From Vulcanimicrobium alpinum (GTDB lineage Bacteria; Vulcanimicrobiota; Vulcanimicrobiia; Vulcanimicrobiales; Vulcanimicrobiaceae): 64,000 bases of DNA. Numbering within the stretch: the stretch's first letter is position 1; each line of letters begins with the position of its first letter. The notes under the pieces were generated by a model. It worked only from the letters and a program-made list of their open reading frames with translations. It had not been told where the DNA came from and ran no database searches. Made by a program: the position numbers and the translations under genes. Location: positions 1,652,484-1,716,483 of the forward strand of contig NZ_AP025523.1 in assembly GCF_027923555.1 (NCBI RefSeq). Reading direction: 5' to 3'. Of the stretch, positions 36,075 to 44,761 are shown piece after piece.

Positions 36075-36986
36075 GTGCGCGCGTTTCGCATCAGCGCGCC
36101 GGCATCGAGCGCAAACCTCGGCGCGGGATTCGACGCCGTCGGGATCGCGATCGAGATTCGCATTACCGCCGAGGTGCGCGAACGCGCGCCGGGACTTGCA
36201 AACCGTTGGACGTACCGCGGCGCGCACGCCCCGACGCACGACGGGCTGCGAACGTGCATCGAAGCGGGGATCGCGGCGCTCGCGCCTTCTGCGCCGCCGC
36301 TCGACGTCGATCTGGACAATGCGATCCCGCTCGGTGCGGGCTTGGGGAGCAGCGCCGCCGCGTATGCGATCGGCGTCGCGATCGGGGCGCAGTTCGCGCC
36401 CGCGACGATCGAAGACGACGTGCAGGCGCGCGCCGTCGCGGCCCTCGAGGGGCATCCGGACAACGCCCTCGCGGCGTGGTACGGCGGTGCGGTCGTCGCC
36501 GCCACGGGCGACGACGGGCTGACTTCGATCCGCTTTCCGCCGCCCGACGTTCGAGCGGCCGTCGTCGTGCCGTCGATCGTCCTGCCGACCGCCGAGGCGC
36601 GCGCGCTCCTGCCGCAGACCTATGCGCGGGCCGACGTCGTGCACAATATTCAGCGCGCGGCGCTGCTCGGGGCGGCGCTCGCCGCCGGCCGGATCGACCT
36701 GCTTCGGGCGGCGGTACGGGACACGCTGCACCAGCCCTATCGCGCCGCTGCGATCCCAGGTCTGCGCGAAGCGTTGGCGCTCGAGGATCCAGCGTTGGCC
36801 GCCGTAGCGCTCTCGGGCGCGGGACCGTCAGTGCTGGCCCTGGTCTTCGGCGATCCTCGCCCGGTCGCTGCGCGGATCGCGGCGTGCTTCGAGCGGGCGG
36901 GGGTCGCGAGCACGGTGCTCACGCCGGCGCTGGCGGCGAGCGGCGTCTCGATGACGCTGGCGGAGCCTGCCACGGGGAGCGCATGA
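36075..36986 (+). CDS. thrB: Homoserine kinase
   Basis: A 303-aa GHMP-family kinase that phosphorylates homoserine for ThrC. The ATP-binding motif is PLGAGLGSSAAAY at about 85-97, with the N-terminal SAPASSANLGAGFDAVGIA and the C-terminal LSGAGPSVLAL motif, all diagnostic. It starts with GTG at 36075. Coupled to thrC by a 5-nt gap; hom is not in the window. Confidence 0.96.
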   Translation: MRAFRISAPASSANLGAGFDAVGIAIEIRITAEVRERAPGLANRWTYRGAHAPTHDGLRTCIEAGIAALAPSAPPLDVDLDNAIPLGAGLGSSAAAYAIGVAIGAQFAPATIEDDVQARAVAALEGHPDNALAAWYGGAVVAATGDDGLTSIRFPPPDVRAAVVVPSIVLPTAEARALLPQTYARADVVHNIQRAALLGAALAAGRIDLLRAAVRDTLHQPYRAAAIPGLREALALEDPALAAVALSGAGPSVLALVFGDPRPVAARIAACFERAGVASTVLTPALAASGVSMTLAEPATGSA

Positions 36987-37035
36987 GAGCGAGCGCCCGA
37001 GAGGGGCCGCATGCGGCCGCGAGAAGGGAGCGGGA

Positions 37036-37455
37036 ATGATCAACGTGAGCGTGGGTTCGCCGGCCGGGACGTGTACCGTCGCGAACCCGGCGTTTTACCG
37101 CTACGTCCTGCGTTTGGGCGAAGCGCCGCTGCGGGTGACGTCGCTCGATCGCGCGCAGCTCGACGTGCTGGCGAACGTTCCTCACGCATACGCAGACGAA
37201 GAAGAATGCGCCGGCGACGGCTGGCGGATCGTACCGGCGATGTCGTACGAAGACTGGCCGGTTCTCGAAGCGACCCCGCAGCGACTGCGGGCGGCGTTTC
37301 AAACCGCGCGGCGCGTGCTGTGGGCGAACGCGGGTCCCGTCGGGATCAGCGCCGTCGACATGATCGCGATCGACACCGAGATCGAGTCGGTGCTCGGCGT
37401 GCTGCGTCAGGCGGAAGCCGGCGGCTTCAGCGTCAACGTCAGCTACGTAAGCTGA
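37036..37455 (+). CDS. Protein of unknown function (139 aa)
   Basis: A small soluble protein with a mixed alpha/beta composition: a beta-type N-terminus (INVSVGSPAGTCTVANPAFYRYVLRLG), a helical middle (LEATPQRLRAAFQTARRVLW) and an acidic region (DTEIESVLGVLRQAE). No signal peptide or membrane segment. A good ribosome site (AGAAGGGAG) precedes the ATG, so translation is likely. It follows thrB by 49 nt on the same strand and is convergent with the next gene. I do not recognise the family. Confidence 0.55.
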   Translation: MINVSVGSPAGTCTVANPAFYRYVLRLGEAPLRVTSLDRAQLDVLANVPHAYADEEECAGDGWRIVPAMSYEDWPVLEATPQRLRAAFQTARRVLWANAGPVGISAVDMIAIDTEIESVLGVLRQAEAGGFSVNVSYVS

Positions 37456-37459
37456 ACGA

Positions 37460-37927
37460 TCAGCGCGACGGGGCGTCGCGCGTGCAGGTGTCGCCGCCCA
37501 TCGGTTTGAGCGAGCCGTCGGCGAGCTGCGTCGCGAACGCGCGATCGAAGCGACGTTCGTCGACGAGCGTGTAGGTGATGCGGCCTTGCGCAGGTGTCGT
37601 CGCGCCCGCGGGCCAGTAGGGCCCGCTCCACACGAACGTGCGATCGGATGTCGCCGGCGAGGTGAGGTCGGCGTACGCGCCGTCGGCGTGAAAATCGCGG
37701 TAGATGAAGCGCTGCAGGCCGGCGACGTAGCCCATCACCGCAGTCCCGTCCGGATGCGCCGGCGCACCGTACGTGACGCGCACCCACGCGTCGCCGTCGT
37801 CCAGCGGCGTGTAGGTCCACGGCACCGCGGCGCAATGCCACGAGCCGAGGAAATAGCGCACTCTCGGCGTCGCGGCGTCAGAGATCCCCGCCGCGATCGC
37901 GATCGCGAGCGCGAACGGTACGATCAC
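37460..37927 (-). CDS. Exported protein of unknown function (155 aa)
   Basis: A protein with a signal peptide (VIVPFALAIAIAAGISDAA) followed by a beta-rich body with FLGSWHCA near the mature N-terminus and a second Cys close to the C-terminus (GGDTC), probably a disulfide. The pattern recalls small lipocalin-like or DUF1579-type proteins, but this is not certain. The GTG start at 37927 overlaps the stop of the AIM24 gene (GTGA), so the two are coupled. Confidence 0.6.
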   Translation of the reverse strand: MIVPFALAIAIAAGISDAATPRVRYFLGSWHCAAVPWTYTPLDDGDAWVRVTYGAPAHPDGTAVMGYVAGLQRFIYRDFHADGAYADLTSPATSDRTFVWSGPYWPAGATTPAQGRITYTLVDERRFDRAFATQLADGSLKPMGGDTCTRDAPSR

Positions 37928-38820
37928 TGCTTGTTGCCGAAGAGCGATCCGAGCACGCCGCCGATATTGCTCTGACCGCCGGCCTGCTGCGCGCCTTCGG
38001 CCGCCGGTTCGTGATAGGTCATCGACTGCAGACCGACGCGCCCCGGGCCGGTGAAGCGATTCATGATCAGCGACGCGCCGCCGACGAACGCCCCGAGTGC
38101 GCCGAGCAGTCCGCCGCCGGCGCCGCCCGACTGCAGGACGCTGACGGTCTCCATCGCGACGTTGGCGTCTTTCCACAGCCACGCGCCGGGTTCGACGTCG
38201 ATCTGCTCGCCGGGCGCGAGCGTCTTCTCGAACACGTTGCCGTAGCCGTGCAGCAGAAGAAGACCTTCGCCCTGCTGCGCGGTGAAGCGGTCGATAAAGA
38301 GACCGGTACGCGAGAGGAAGAGGTTCGCCAGACCCTGCTGCCAGTAGAAATCGTACGCGACCGTATCGGTCGCGAGCAGAAACTGGTGCTCGCGCACGTC
38401 GATCGCCTGGCCGGGACGCAGCCGCAGCGCGACGATTTGTCCCGGCGCCTCGCGCGAGAACGCGATGTTGCCGGGTCCTTGCGCGGTCGAGATGAAGATC
38501 TGCAAGCCCGCGAAGAATCGCTTTCCCGCGTTCTGCAGGTTCATGAAGCCCAGCCGCACCTGCGGCTGCTTCCACAGCAGGATGTGATGCTCGAAGTAGA
38601 CGCTGTTGCGCGGCCCGAGTTCGACGTCGACGACCGGTACGAGCTCGCCCTCGACGCGCACGGTGGTGTCGCCGACGACGATCGGTTCCTTGGGGTTGTC
38701 ACCCTCGGCGACCGGCTCGGTGTAGGTTCCGACCGAGACGGGCTGGGGCGCCGGCGCGCCGCAGTTGGGGCAGAAGCGAGCCCCGTCGGGGACGTTGCTT
38801 TGGCAGCTCGGGCACGTCAT
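37924..38820 (-). CDS. AIM24/TIGR00266 family protein with N-terminal zinc ribbon
   Basis: A 298-aa protein. A zinc ribbon (Cys-3, Cys-6, Cys-17, Cys-20; CPSC, CPNC) is fused to an AIM24 (DUF124) beta domain of about 190 aa (LWKQPQVRLGFMNLQNAGKRF, FSREAPGQIVALRL, EGLLLLHGYGNVFEKTLAPGE, MNRFTGPGRVGLQSM). Family members occur in all domains of life; some are found in membrane or mitochondrial contexts. The function in bacteria is unclear. The last part is Gly/Gln-rich and ends IGGVLGSLFGNK. Its stop overlaps the start of the exported protein gene. Confidence 0.88.
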   Translation of the reverse strand: MTCPSCQSNVPDGARFCPNCGAPAPQPVSVGTYTEPVAEGDNPKEPIVVGDTTVRVEGELVPVVDVELGPRNSVYFEHHILLWKQPQVRLGFMNLQNAGKRFFAGLQIFISTAQGPGNIAFSREAPGQIVALRLRPGQAIDVREHQFLLATDTVAYDFYWQQGLANLFLSRTGLFIDRFTAQQGEGLLLLHGYGNVFEKTLAPGEQIDVEPGAWLWKDANVAMETVSVLQSGGAGGGLLGALGAFVGGASLIMNRFTGPGRVGLQSMTYHEPAAEGAQQAGGQSNIGGVLGSLFGNKQ

Positions 38821-38891
38821 GCCGCGGCGATTCGCCGGGCCGGTTCACAAGCCTGGGCGTGGCCTCGAGGTAAGCGCCGGCGGGCCTGCGG

Positions 38892-39413
38892 TCAGACCAG
38901 CAGCTGCCGGAGACAACCCGTTTGCGTCGCGGCGATCAGGGCGATCCCGGCCGTGATCGAGAGGAGCGCGAGCAGCACCATCAGCGCGATCTCAGGCGTG
39001 GTCGCACCCGCAGCGACGCTGAGCGGAAAGCTCTCGGTCATCGCGTTTCCGCCCGCGACCGACGCCTCGACCGCCAGCGTCCAGGTCCCCGGGGTAGCGA
39101 GCGGGAGCGAGGCGCTGTAGCGTCCGCCGGCGGTGCGGCTGAGCGGTACGCGCAGGTTCTCGCCGCCCGGCGACGTGCCGACGATGGTGACGCTCGACGC
39201 GCGCGGAGCGCGAACGCCGACGGCGACCGGCCGCGTGTCCACGTAGCGGTCGAGCCGCTCGATCTGCGGCGTTGGCCCGCCGATATCGATCCCAAGGGCC
39301 TGCGCGGAGGCGGCGCTCGCGAGAGCGGGCGTGCCGGCAAGGGCGAGAACGAGGACGGCGACCGTGCGGAAGATCGAGAGGCGCTGTACCCATCGGAGCG
39401 GCGTGGGTATCAG
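38892..39413 (-). CDS. Exported protein with C-terminal membrane anchor; start uncertain
   Basis: A secreted beta-rich protein with a C-terminal membrane helix (ALMVLLALLSITAGIALIAA) and a Cys near the end. From GTG 39242 it would be 116 aa without a signal peptide. The same frame is open upstream and encodes a clear signal peptide (TVAVLVLALAGTPALASA) to about 39413, but contains no ATG, GTG or TTG. Only a CTG at 39413 is available; an ATG at 39393 lies one frame off. Either a rare start or a one-base error near 39380 explains this. Function unknown. Confidence 0.5.
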   Translation of the reverse strand: MIPTPLRWVQRLSIFRTVAVLVLALAGTPALASAASAQALGIDIGGPTPQIERLDRYVDTRPVAVGVRAPRASSVTIVGTSPGGENLRVPLSRTAGGRYSASLPLATPGTWTLAVEASVAGGNAMTESFPLSVAAGATTPEIALMVLLALLSITAGIALIAATQTGCLRQLLV

Positions 39414-39743
39414 AAGGACGTGGAACGTGACGACGAGGTCGAACCCGTGGGCACTACATAGGATCCGGACTTCGCCTCGGTCGAGGACGTCGGCGAATTG
39501 CCGCCCGAGAATCCGTCAGTCGACGACGTCTGACCGCTAGGTGGAGCGCCCCAGCGCGTCCCGGGACGCCAGCGCTTCTCGGTGTTTCACCGCTCCACTT
39601 AGTAACGGAAATACCGATTATCGTCCAAAAGCCCGGTCGCGGCGTAGCTGAACGCGCCCGCGAACAAGGGCCAACGGCAGATGGTTCTCGCGCTGATCAA
39701 CACGGCGGGGGATCGTCCTGATGCGAGCGGAAAAACACCGATC
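39414..39743. other. Gene-free stretch with a relic of an IS256-type transposase
   Basis: No intact gene is seen. At 39651-39704 (plus strand) a short reading segment encodes [13 protein letters not shown], identical at 13 residues to positions 261-273 of the transposase next door, with at least four synonymous differences and partial similarity just before it. It is a remnant of an older, related element in the opposite orientation. An inverted pair GTGGAGCG (39541-39548) / CGCTCCAC (39591-39598) is also present; its meaning is unknown. Confidence 0.6.
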
Positions 39744-41103
39744 GTGTCCCCAGCCGTGGTGTACGAGCGGTGGCTCGGCGAGGGTAGCGCTCAGCCGTTA
39801 ATCACGGCGGAGAGCTTGGCGGGCTGATTATCGCTGACGGCACTGAGTCCTTCGAGTTGCATGTAGCGCCGCTGCAGTTGCCATTCGTCGTTCTGTTCCA
39901 GTAGGAGCGCACCGACGAGGCGTACGATGGCAGCATCGTTCGGGAAGATACCGACGACATCGGTGCGCCGCTTGATCTCCGCGTTGACCCGTTCGAGCGG
40001 ATTGGTTGAGGCGATCTGCTTGCGGTGCGCCTTGGGAAAGTCCATGTACGCGAGCACGTCGTTCTCGGCGTCGTCCATCATCGCCGCGAGCTTCGGGAAC
40101 TTCTGCCGAAGCTGCTCGGAGACGATACGCCATTGCTCGTGCGCAGCTTCCGCTGTCTCTTGCGCGAATACCGTGTTGATCAACGCGAGGACCATCTGCC
40201 GTTGCCCTTTACCCGCATGTGCGAGCGCGTTTCGCATAAAATGCACGCGGCAGCGCTGCCACGTTGCTTTGAATACTTTCGCGATGGCCGCTTTCAGGCC
40301 GACATGCGAGTCGGAAATGACGAGCTTGACACCGCGCAATCCGCGGCGGCTCAAGCTGCGAAGAAAGTCGATCCAGAACGGCTCTGCTTCGCTCGGACCA
40401 ACCGCGAGGCCCAACAATTCCCGTGTCCCATCGGTGTTTACGCCGACGGCCAGTATCACGGCGACCGAGACGATGCGTCCGCCGGAGCGCGTCTTCACGT
40501 ACGTCGCGTCGATCCAAAGATAGGGCCAGTCGCCTTCGATCGGCCGGGTAAGAAATGCGTTCACGCGTTCGTCGATCTCTTCGCACAGCCGTGAGACCTG
40601 ACTCTTGGAGATGCCTGTCATCCCCATCGCCTTGACGAGCTCGTCGACCGAGCGCGTGGAGATGCCCTGGATGTAGGCCTCTTGGATGACGGCGGTGAGC
40701 GCCTTCTCCGCCGTGCGGCGCGGCTCGAGGAACGCGGGGAAGTAGCTACCTTTGCGCAACTTGGGGATGCGCAGTCCGATCGTGCCGGAACGCGTCTCCC
40801 ATTGGCGCTCGCGGAAGCCGTTGCGGGCGTTCTGTCGGCCGGGGCCGCGCTCGCCGTAGGGCAAGCCGCAGAGTTCCTCAACATCGATCTCCATGATCCG
40901 CTGCGCGGCGTACTGGAGCATCTCGCGAACGAAGTCGACGTCGCCGCCCTTTTCGACGAGCTCGGAAAGTGCGATACTGGGTTTGGCCATCGTGGATCCC
41001 TTTCGGTCGGTTATTTGTTGCAAAAACAACCTTCGCCGAAAGCCACGATGGCCGCTCTCTATGCTACAAGGGCGACCCTCTCATACACCACGGGCCGGGA
41101 CAC
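39744..41103 (-). mobile_element. IS256-family insertion sequence (about 1.36 kb)
   Basis: The element carries one IS256-type transposase on the minus strand and has imperfect inverted ends: GTGTCCCCAGCCGTGGTGTA at the left (39744-39763), and, read inward from 41103, GTGTCCCGGCCCGTGGTGTA at the right. GATC borders both ends (39740-39743 and 41104-41107) and may extend the repeats. I see no 8-9 bp target duplication, which is usual for this family, suggesting that the flanks were rearranged, possibly by recombination with another copy. An older relic lies just to its left. Confidence 0.82.
39791..40990 (-). CDS. IS256-family (MULE-type) DDE transposase
   Basis: A 399-aa transposase with the family's length and motifs: the helical N-terminal DNA-binding part ([21 protein letters not shown]), Asp-161 in LWIDATYVK, Asp-227 in [10 protein letters not shown], a zinc-like CRVHFMRN, and Glu-333 in [13 protein letters not shown]. 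All DDE residues are present, so it may be functional. The ATG at 40990 is preferred over 41029 because AAAGGGA lies before it and it gives the normal N-terminus. Confidence 0.94.
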   Translation of the reverse strand: MAKPSIALSELVEKGGDVDFVREMLQYAAQRIMEIDVEELCGLPYGERGPGRQNARNGFRERQWETRSGTIGLRIPKLRKGSYFPAFLEPRRTAEKALTAVIQEAYIQGISTRSVDELVKAMGMTGISKSQVSRLCEEIDERVNAFLTRPIEGDWPYLWIDATYVKTRSGGRIVSVAVILAVGVNTDGTRELLGLAVGPSEAEPFWIDFLRSLSRRGLRGVKLVISDSHVGLKAAIAKVFKATWQRCRVHFMRNALAHAGKGQRQMVLALINTVFAQETAEAAHEQWRIVSEQLRQKFPKLAAMMDDAENDVLAYMDFPKAHRKQIASTNPLERVNAEIKRRTDVVGIFPNDAAIVRLVGALLLEQNDEWQLQRRYMQLEGLSAVSDNQPAKLSAVING

Positions 41104-41257
41104 GATCTGGGGCCGCTTCGCTGACGGCACGCAAGATCACGGTCATATTTCGATGGCGGCCGTTCACGGTGCTTCCGACTCGGCGATCGGCCGCGCCCTG
41201 CAGATGAGCTCTTCTTCTCCCCCTCGCGCTAGGGCTCGCCGCCGCTGGTCCGGAATC

Positions 41258-42241
41258 ATGCTCTCCGTGGCTGCCGCCCGCCGACGTTATGATGCCGCCG
41301 CGTTCGTTTCCGACGATCCGGCGATCGCACGGTTCGCGCAGTATTTGCAGCTGCGGCGCATGAGTCCGAAGACGTCGATTGCCTATCAGCGTGATCTCGA
41401 GAGTTTCGGCTCGTTCTTGAAAGCCGGAGCCGCCGGGGCGAAGGACCTCGACGCGCACCAGCCGCCGCCCTACGACGGCCTCGAGACGGCGACGACCGGC
41501 GACGTGCTGCGCTACGTTCAGCGGCTCAACGGCTCGCGCGCGTACGCGCCGCGTTCGCTGGCGCGCAAGATCTCGGCGCTCACGACGTTCTACAAGTTTC
41601 TGCGGTTCGAGGGGCGCCGCTCGGATAACCCGGCGGCCGACATTCCGCGGCCGCGGATCGGGAAAGCCCTCCCGAAAGCGCTCTCGGAGCGCGACGTCAA
41701 CCGCGTCCTCGACACGCGGATCGCGGGCTTGAGCGAAGCGCAGCGTCTGCGCGATGTCGCGATCCTCGAATGCCTGTATTCGAGCGGGATCCGGCGGTCC
41801 GAGCTGCTGGGACTCGATCTCGGCGACGTCGATTTGGAAGAACGGACGCTGCGGGTGATCGGCGGGAAGGGCAACAAGGACCGCATCGTTCCGATGACGC
41901 ATGCCGCCGCCGCCGCGATGCATGCGTATGCCGGCGTCCGCCCGCGCAACGCCGGGCCGTCGTTCTTCGTCGGACGCGGCGGCGCGCGGCTGAGCGAATC
42001 GGCGCTCTATAAAATCGTGAAGACGTACATGGCGATCGCCGGGATCGACGCGCACGCCACGCCGCACACGCTGCGCCACACCGCAGCCACCCATTTGTAC
42101 GAGCACGGCGCCGACTTGCTCGTGATCAAAGAGATCCTCGGCCACGAGAGCCTGGCGACGACGCAGATCTACACCAAGGTCGCGCGCAAGCGGGTCTCCG
42201 AACAGTTCGACGCCGCGCATCCGCGCGATCGCCGTGAATAA
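41258..42241 (+). CDS. Tyrosine recombinase, XerC/XerD-like
   Basis: A 327-aa site-specific recombinase, the length and form of Xer proteins that resolve chromosome dimers. The N-terminal SAM-like domain (about 20-120) precedes the catalytic domain with Arg-179 (GIRRSELL), Lys-204 (GGKGNKDR), His-270 and Arg-273 (HTLRH), His-296 (GHES) and Tyr-305 (TTQIYTKV), all present. The N-terminus has an unusual insertion (about 55-78). The ATG at 41258 is chosen; the open frame upstream runs back into the IS256 element and is not real. No phage or integrative-element genes are nearby, so a housekeeping Xer role is more likely than an integrase. Confidence 0.9.
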   Translation: MLSVAAARRRYDAAAFVSDDPAIARFAQYLQLRRMSPKTSIAYQRDLESFGSFLKAGAAGAKDLDAHQPPPYDGLETATTGDVLRYVQRLNGSRAYAPRSLARKISALTTFYKFLRFEGRRSDNPAADIPRPRIGKALPKALSERDVNRVLDTRIAGLSEAQRLRDVAILECLYSSGIRRSELLGLDLGDVDLEERTLRVIGGKGNKDRIVPMTHAAAAAMHAYAGVRPRNAGPSFFVGRGGARLSESALYKIVKTYMAIAGIDAHATPHTLRHTAATHLYEHGADLLVIKEILGHESLATTQIYTKVARKRVSEQFDAAHPRDRRE

Positions 42242-42848
42242 TCCCGTACTCGTCGTACAGTTCAGCGGCATCTGGCCCGCCGTCGCCTTCGCGCTGGCGG
42301 CCGGGACGGTCGTGGCCGGGCTCTTTCGCGTGCTCACAGCCGGGAGCGTCCCGCGACCGCGGCCCCAAGTGCACCGCGATCCCCTCCTCCTGATGCTCTT
42401 CGCGCTCGTCGCGCTCGTCGTCGAGGGAGGCTTCTACATGCACGCGCAAAGCGATCTCGCGGCATACCGGAACGATCCAAGCTGCACCGAGCTCGCCGTC
42501 GAGCCGGGCGCAGGCGCCTGCCGCTTCGACGTCGTTCAGATCGTGCACGCCTATTCGAGCGGTACCAAGTCGCGTTCGTATCATCTGCAGCTCGAGCGAG
42601 CCGACGGTACGAACGACGACGTCGTCATCCCGTACAACGCGGTGTGGTCGGGCGTCCGTTATCGCGGAGACCATTCGGCGAAGGTGCAGTTCTTCCGCAA
42701 CCGCATCGTGTCGGTCGCGACGACCTCCGGATACAGCCACACGAACGACATGCCGGCGGATGCGATGGACCGGTACTTTCTGCTCGGGATGCTCACCGGC
42801 GGGGTCGGCTTGATCGCGGCGGTCGCGAGAGCGATGCAGCGCAGTTAA
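42234..42848 (+). CDS. Membrane protein of unknown function (204 aa)
   Basis: Two N-terminal membrane helices (about 10-35 and 48-70), a periplasmic-type domain with two cysteines (CTELAVEPGAGACRF) likely to form a disulfide, and a C-terminal helix (FLLGMLTGGVGLIAAVAR). The middle is beta-rich. No known family recognised. The GTG start overlaps the recombinase stop by 8 nt, and the next gene starts immediately after its stop, so it is part of the xer-S66 transcript. Confidence 0.6.
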   Translation: MNNPVLVVQFSGIWPAVAFALAAGTVVAGLFRVLTAGSVPRPRPQVHRDPLLLMLFALVALVVEGGFYMHAQSDLAAYRNDPSCTELAVEPGAGACRFDVVQIVHAYSSGTKSRSYHLQLERADGTNDDVVIPYNAVWSGVRYRGDHSAKVQFFRNRIVSVATTSGYSHTNDMPADAMDRYFLLGMLTGGVGLIAAVARAMQRS

Positions 42849-43850
42849 GTGAACCGCGCGGACTTCATCGGCGCCGCGTGTGCGGCGGCGGCATCGGCCG
42901 GCATTCCCGCGCCGAGAGCCGGCGCTCCCGCCGTCCTCAAAGCGCCGCGTCTGCGCCCGGGCGATGCCGTCGGGCTGGTCGCACCGTCCGGGCCGATGGA
43001 ATCCGCGCGGGACTTGCAGCACGGCCTGGATCAGATCGCACTGCTCGGCCTGCGTCCCGTCATCGGCAAACACGCGATGGACAAGCTCGCCTATCTCGCC
43101 GGCAGTGATGCCGCCCGGGCCGACGACATCAATACGTTCGCGCGCGATCCGACTATTCGCGGGATCTTCGCGCTGCGCGGCGGCTACGGCGCGATGCGCA
43201 TCCTCGATCTCATCGACTACGCCGCATTCGCGGCGGATCCGAAAGTCGTCTTCGGCTTCTCCGACGTGACCGCGCTGCTCAACGCCGTCACCGCTCGAAC
43301 CGGGTTGGTCACATTCCATGGCCCGGTCGCGGCGTACTCAACCTACACGCCTGCCGTCGTGCGCGAGATTCTCGCCGCCGTGATGTCGGCCACGCCGATC
43401 GGCACGCTGCACAACGAGACGGCGGCGACCGTCGTCCCGGGGATCGCGCACGGCAGACTCGTCGGCGGCAATCTGACGCTCGTGAGCGCGCTGGCTGCGA
43501 CGCCCTACGCGATCCCGTACGCGGGCAACATTCTCTTTCTCGAAGACGTCCACGAAGAGCCGTACCGCATCGATCAGATGCTCACGACGCTGATGCTTGC
43601 GGGCTTGCTTCAGAGCGCTGCGGGGATCGCGGTCGGCGCGATCTCGGAGCCGAACGTGAAGCCGGAACACGAACCATCTCCGGAACTCGCGCAGACGCTG
43701 CGCGACCGGCTTACGCTCGCCCGGCGGCCGGCCGCGCGCGGTCTGCAGTTCGGCCACATCCTCGACCAGTGGATCGTCCCGATCGGGCTGGCGGCGACGC
43801 TCGACGCGACCGCATGCACGTTGAGCATCGGCGAAGCGGCCGTCACGTAG
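42849..43850 (+). CDS. LD-carboxypeptidase, peptidase family S66
   Basis: A 333-aa enzyme that removes the terminal D-Ala from the tetrapeptide of peptidoglycan fragments during recycling. Motifs: VGLVAPSGPMES, ALRGGYGAMRILD, the nucleophile Ser in VFGFSDVTALL, a Glu in LFLEDVHEEPYR and the C-terminal GLQFGHILDQ His. The N-terminus has an Ala-rich leader (NRADFIGAACAAAASAG) that may be a signal peptide, so location (cytoplasm or outside) is unclear. The GTG start directly follows the upstream stop. It is convergent with panE with an 8-nt overlap. Confidence 0.93.
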   Translation: MNRADFIGAACAAAASAGIPAPRAGAPAVLKAPRLRPGDAVGLVAPSGPMESARDLQHGLDQIALLGLRPVIGKHAMDKLAYLAGSDAARADDINTFARDPTIRGIFALRGGYGAMRILDLIDYAAFAADPKVVFGFSDVTALLNAVTARTGLVTFHGPVAAYSTYTPAVVREILAAVMSATPIGTLHNETAATVVPGIAHGRLVGGNLTLVSALAATPYAIPYAGNILFLEDVHEEPYRIDQMLTTLMLAGLLQSAAGIAVGAISEPNVKPEHEPSPELAQTLRDRLTLARRPAARGLQFGHILDQWIVPIGLAATLDATACTLSIGEAAVT

Positions 43851-44760
43851 ACGCGTCGCGTTCGCGCGTTCCCTCGCGCGCGTGGACGAGCGCCGCAAGC
43901 GTTTCGTTGTAGGGCGTCGTCACAGCGGCGCGGCGGCCCGCGGCGACGACGGCACCGTTGATGAAATCGACTTCGGTCGGCACGCCGGATCGCAAATCGT
44001 AGAGCATCGAGTTGTCGAGTTCCGCCGTCTGCTCGACGATCGAGCGGACGTACGACCACGGATCGGTGAACGGCAGCGGGATGCGCATCGCGTTCGCGAC
44101 CGTCGCCGCTTCCTGCGCGAGCGACCGCGCGACTTCGCCCGCGTAGACGTCGGTCAGCACGACGCCGTTGGGTCGCTCGAGCAGCGCGGAGACAGGATTG
44201 ATCGCGGCGTTTGCGATCAGCTTCCCCCACAGATGCGGGCGTATGTCGTACGCCGTGCTCGCGCGGAATCCGGCATCCGCCAGCAGCCGCGCGACGCGAT
44301 TGCACGCTTCCGGCGATGCGCCGGCGCTGCCCAAGACGGTCGACCCGTCGCCGACGCGGCGCGCCTGTCCGGGCCCCAGCGTGAGCGCCGACTCCGTCGT
44401 TGCGCCGATCGCGAGCGAGATCGTGCTCCCCAGCGACGTCTTGATCGCCTCTTCGTTGCCCAGACCGTTCTGCAGCGAGACGATCGCGGTCGCCGGGCTC
44501 AGCTCGTTCACAAACGGGCGCACCGCCCGCAGCGTGTCGGTCGCGCGGACGAAGACGAAGAGCACCTGGACGCCGAAGAGTTCGCGCGCTTCCGTCGTCG
44601 CGCGGGCCGCGCGCGATTCGCCGTCGACCTGCAGCCCGTCGCGCGCGATCGCATCGACGATTTCGCGCCGCTGCTCGAGCAGCACCACGTCGTTGCCGGC
44701 GGCGAGCCGGTGGCCGAAGAGCGTTCCCAGGGCGCCGGCGCCCACGATCCCGATCCGCAC
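43843..44760 (-). CDS. panE: 2-dehydropantoate 2-reductase (ketopantoate reductase)
   Basis: A 305-aa NADPH-dependent enzyme of pantothenate/CoA synthesis. The Rossmann motif is GIVGAGALGTLFG at the N-terminus; the catalytic Lys is in LWGKLIANAAINPVSAL and the Glu/Asn region TEVDFINGAVV follows. Length is typical. It starts 2 nt after the rhomboid stop, so it is the last gene of the rph-to-panE minus operon. ApbA/PanE homologues of other substrates exist, so the symbol is by best family match. Confidence 0.9.
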   Translation of the reverse strand: MRIGIVGAGALGTLFGHRLAAGNDVVLLEQRREIVDAIARDGLQVDGESRAARATTEARELFGVQVLFVFVRATDTLRAVRPFVNELSPATAIVSLQNGLGNEEAIKTSLGSTISLAIGATTESALTLGPGQARRVGDGSTVLGSAGASPEACNRVARLLADAGFRASTAYDIRPHLWGKLIANAAINPVSALLERPNGVVLTDVYAGEVARSLAQEAATVANAMRIPLPFTDPWSYVRSIVEQTAELDNSMLYDLRSGVPTEVDFINGAVVAAGRRAAVTTPYNETLAALVHAREGTRERDAST

Positions 44761-44761
44761 G

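Noticed and set aside
39541..39598. Small inverted-repeat element (MITE-like) GTGGAGCG/CGCTCCAC
   Set aside because: Only 8 bp match, with no target duplication and no second copy seen in the window.
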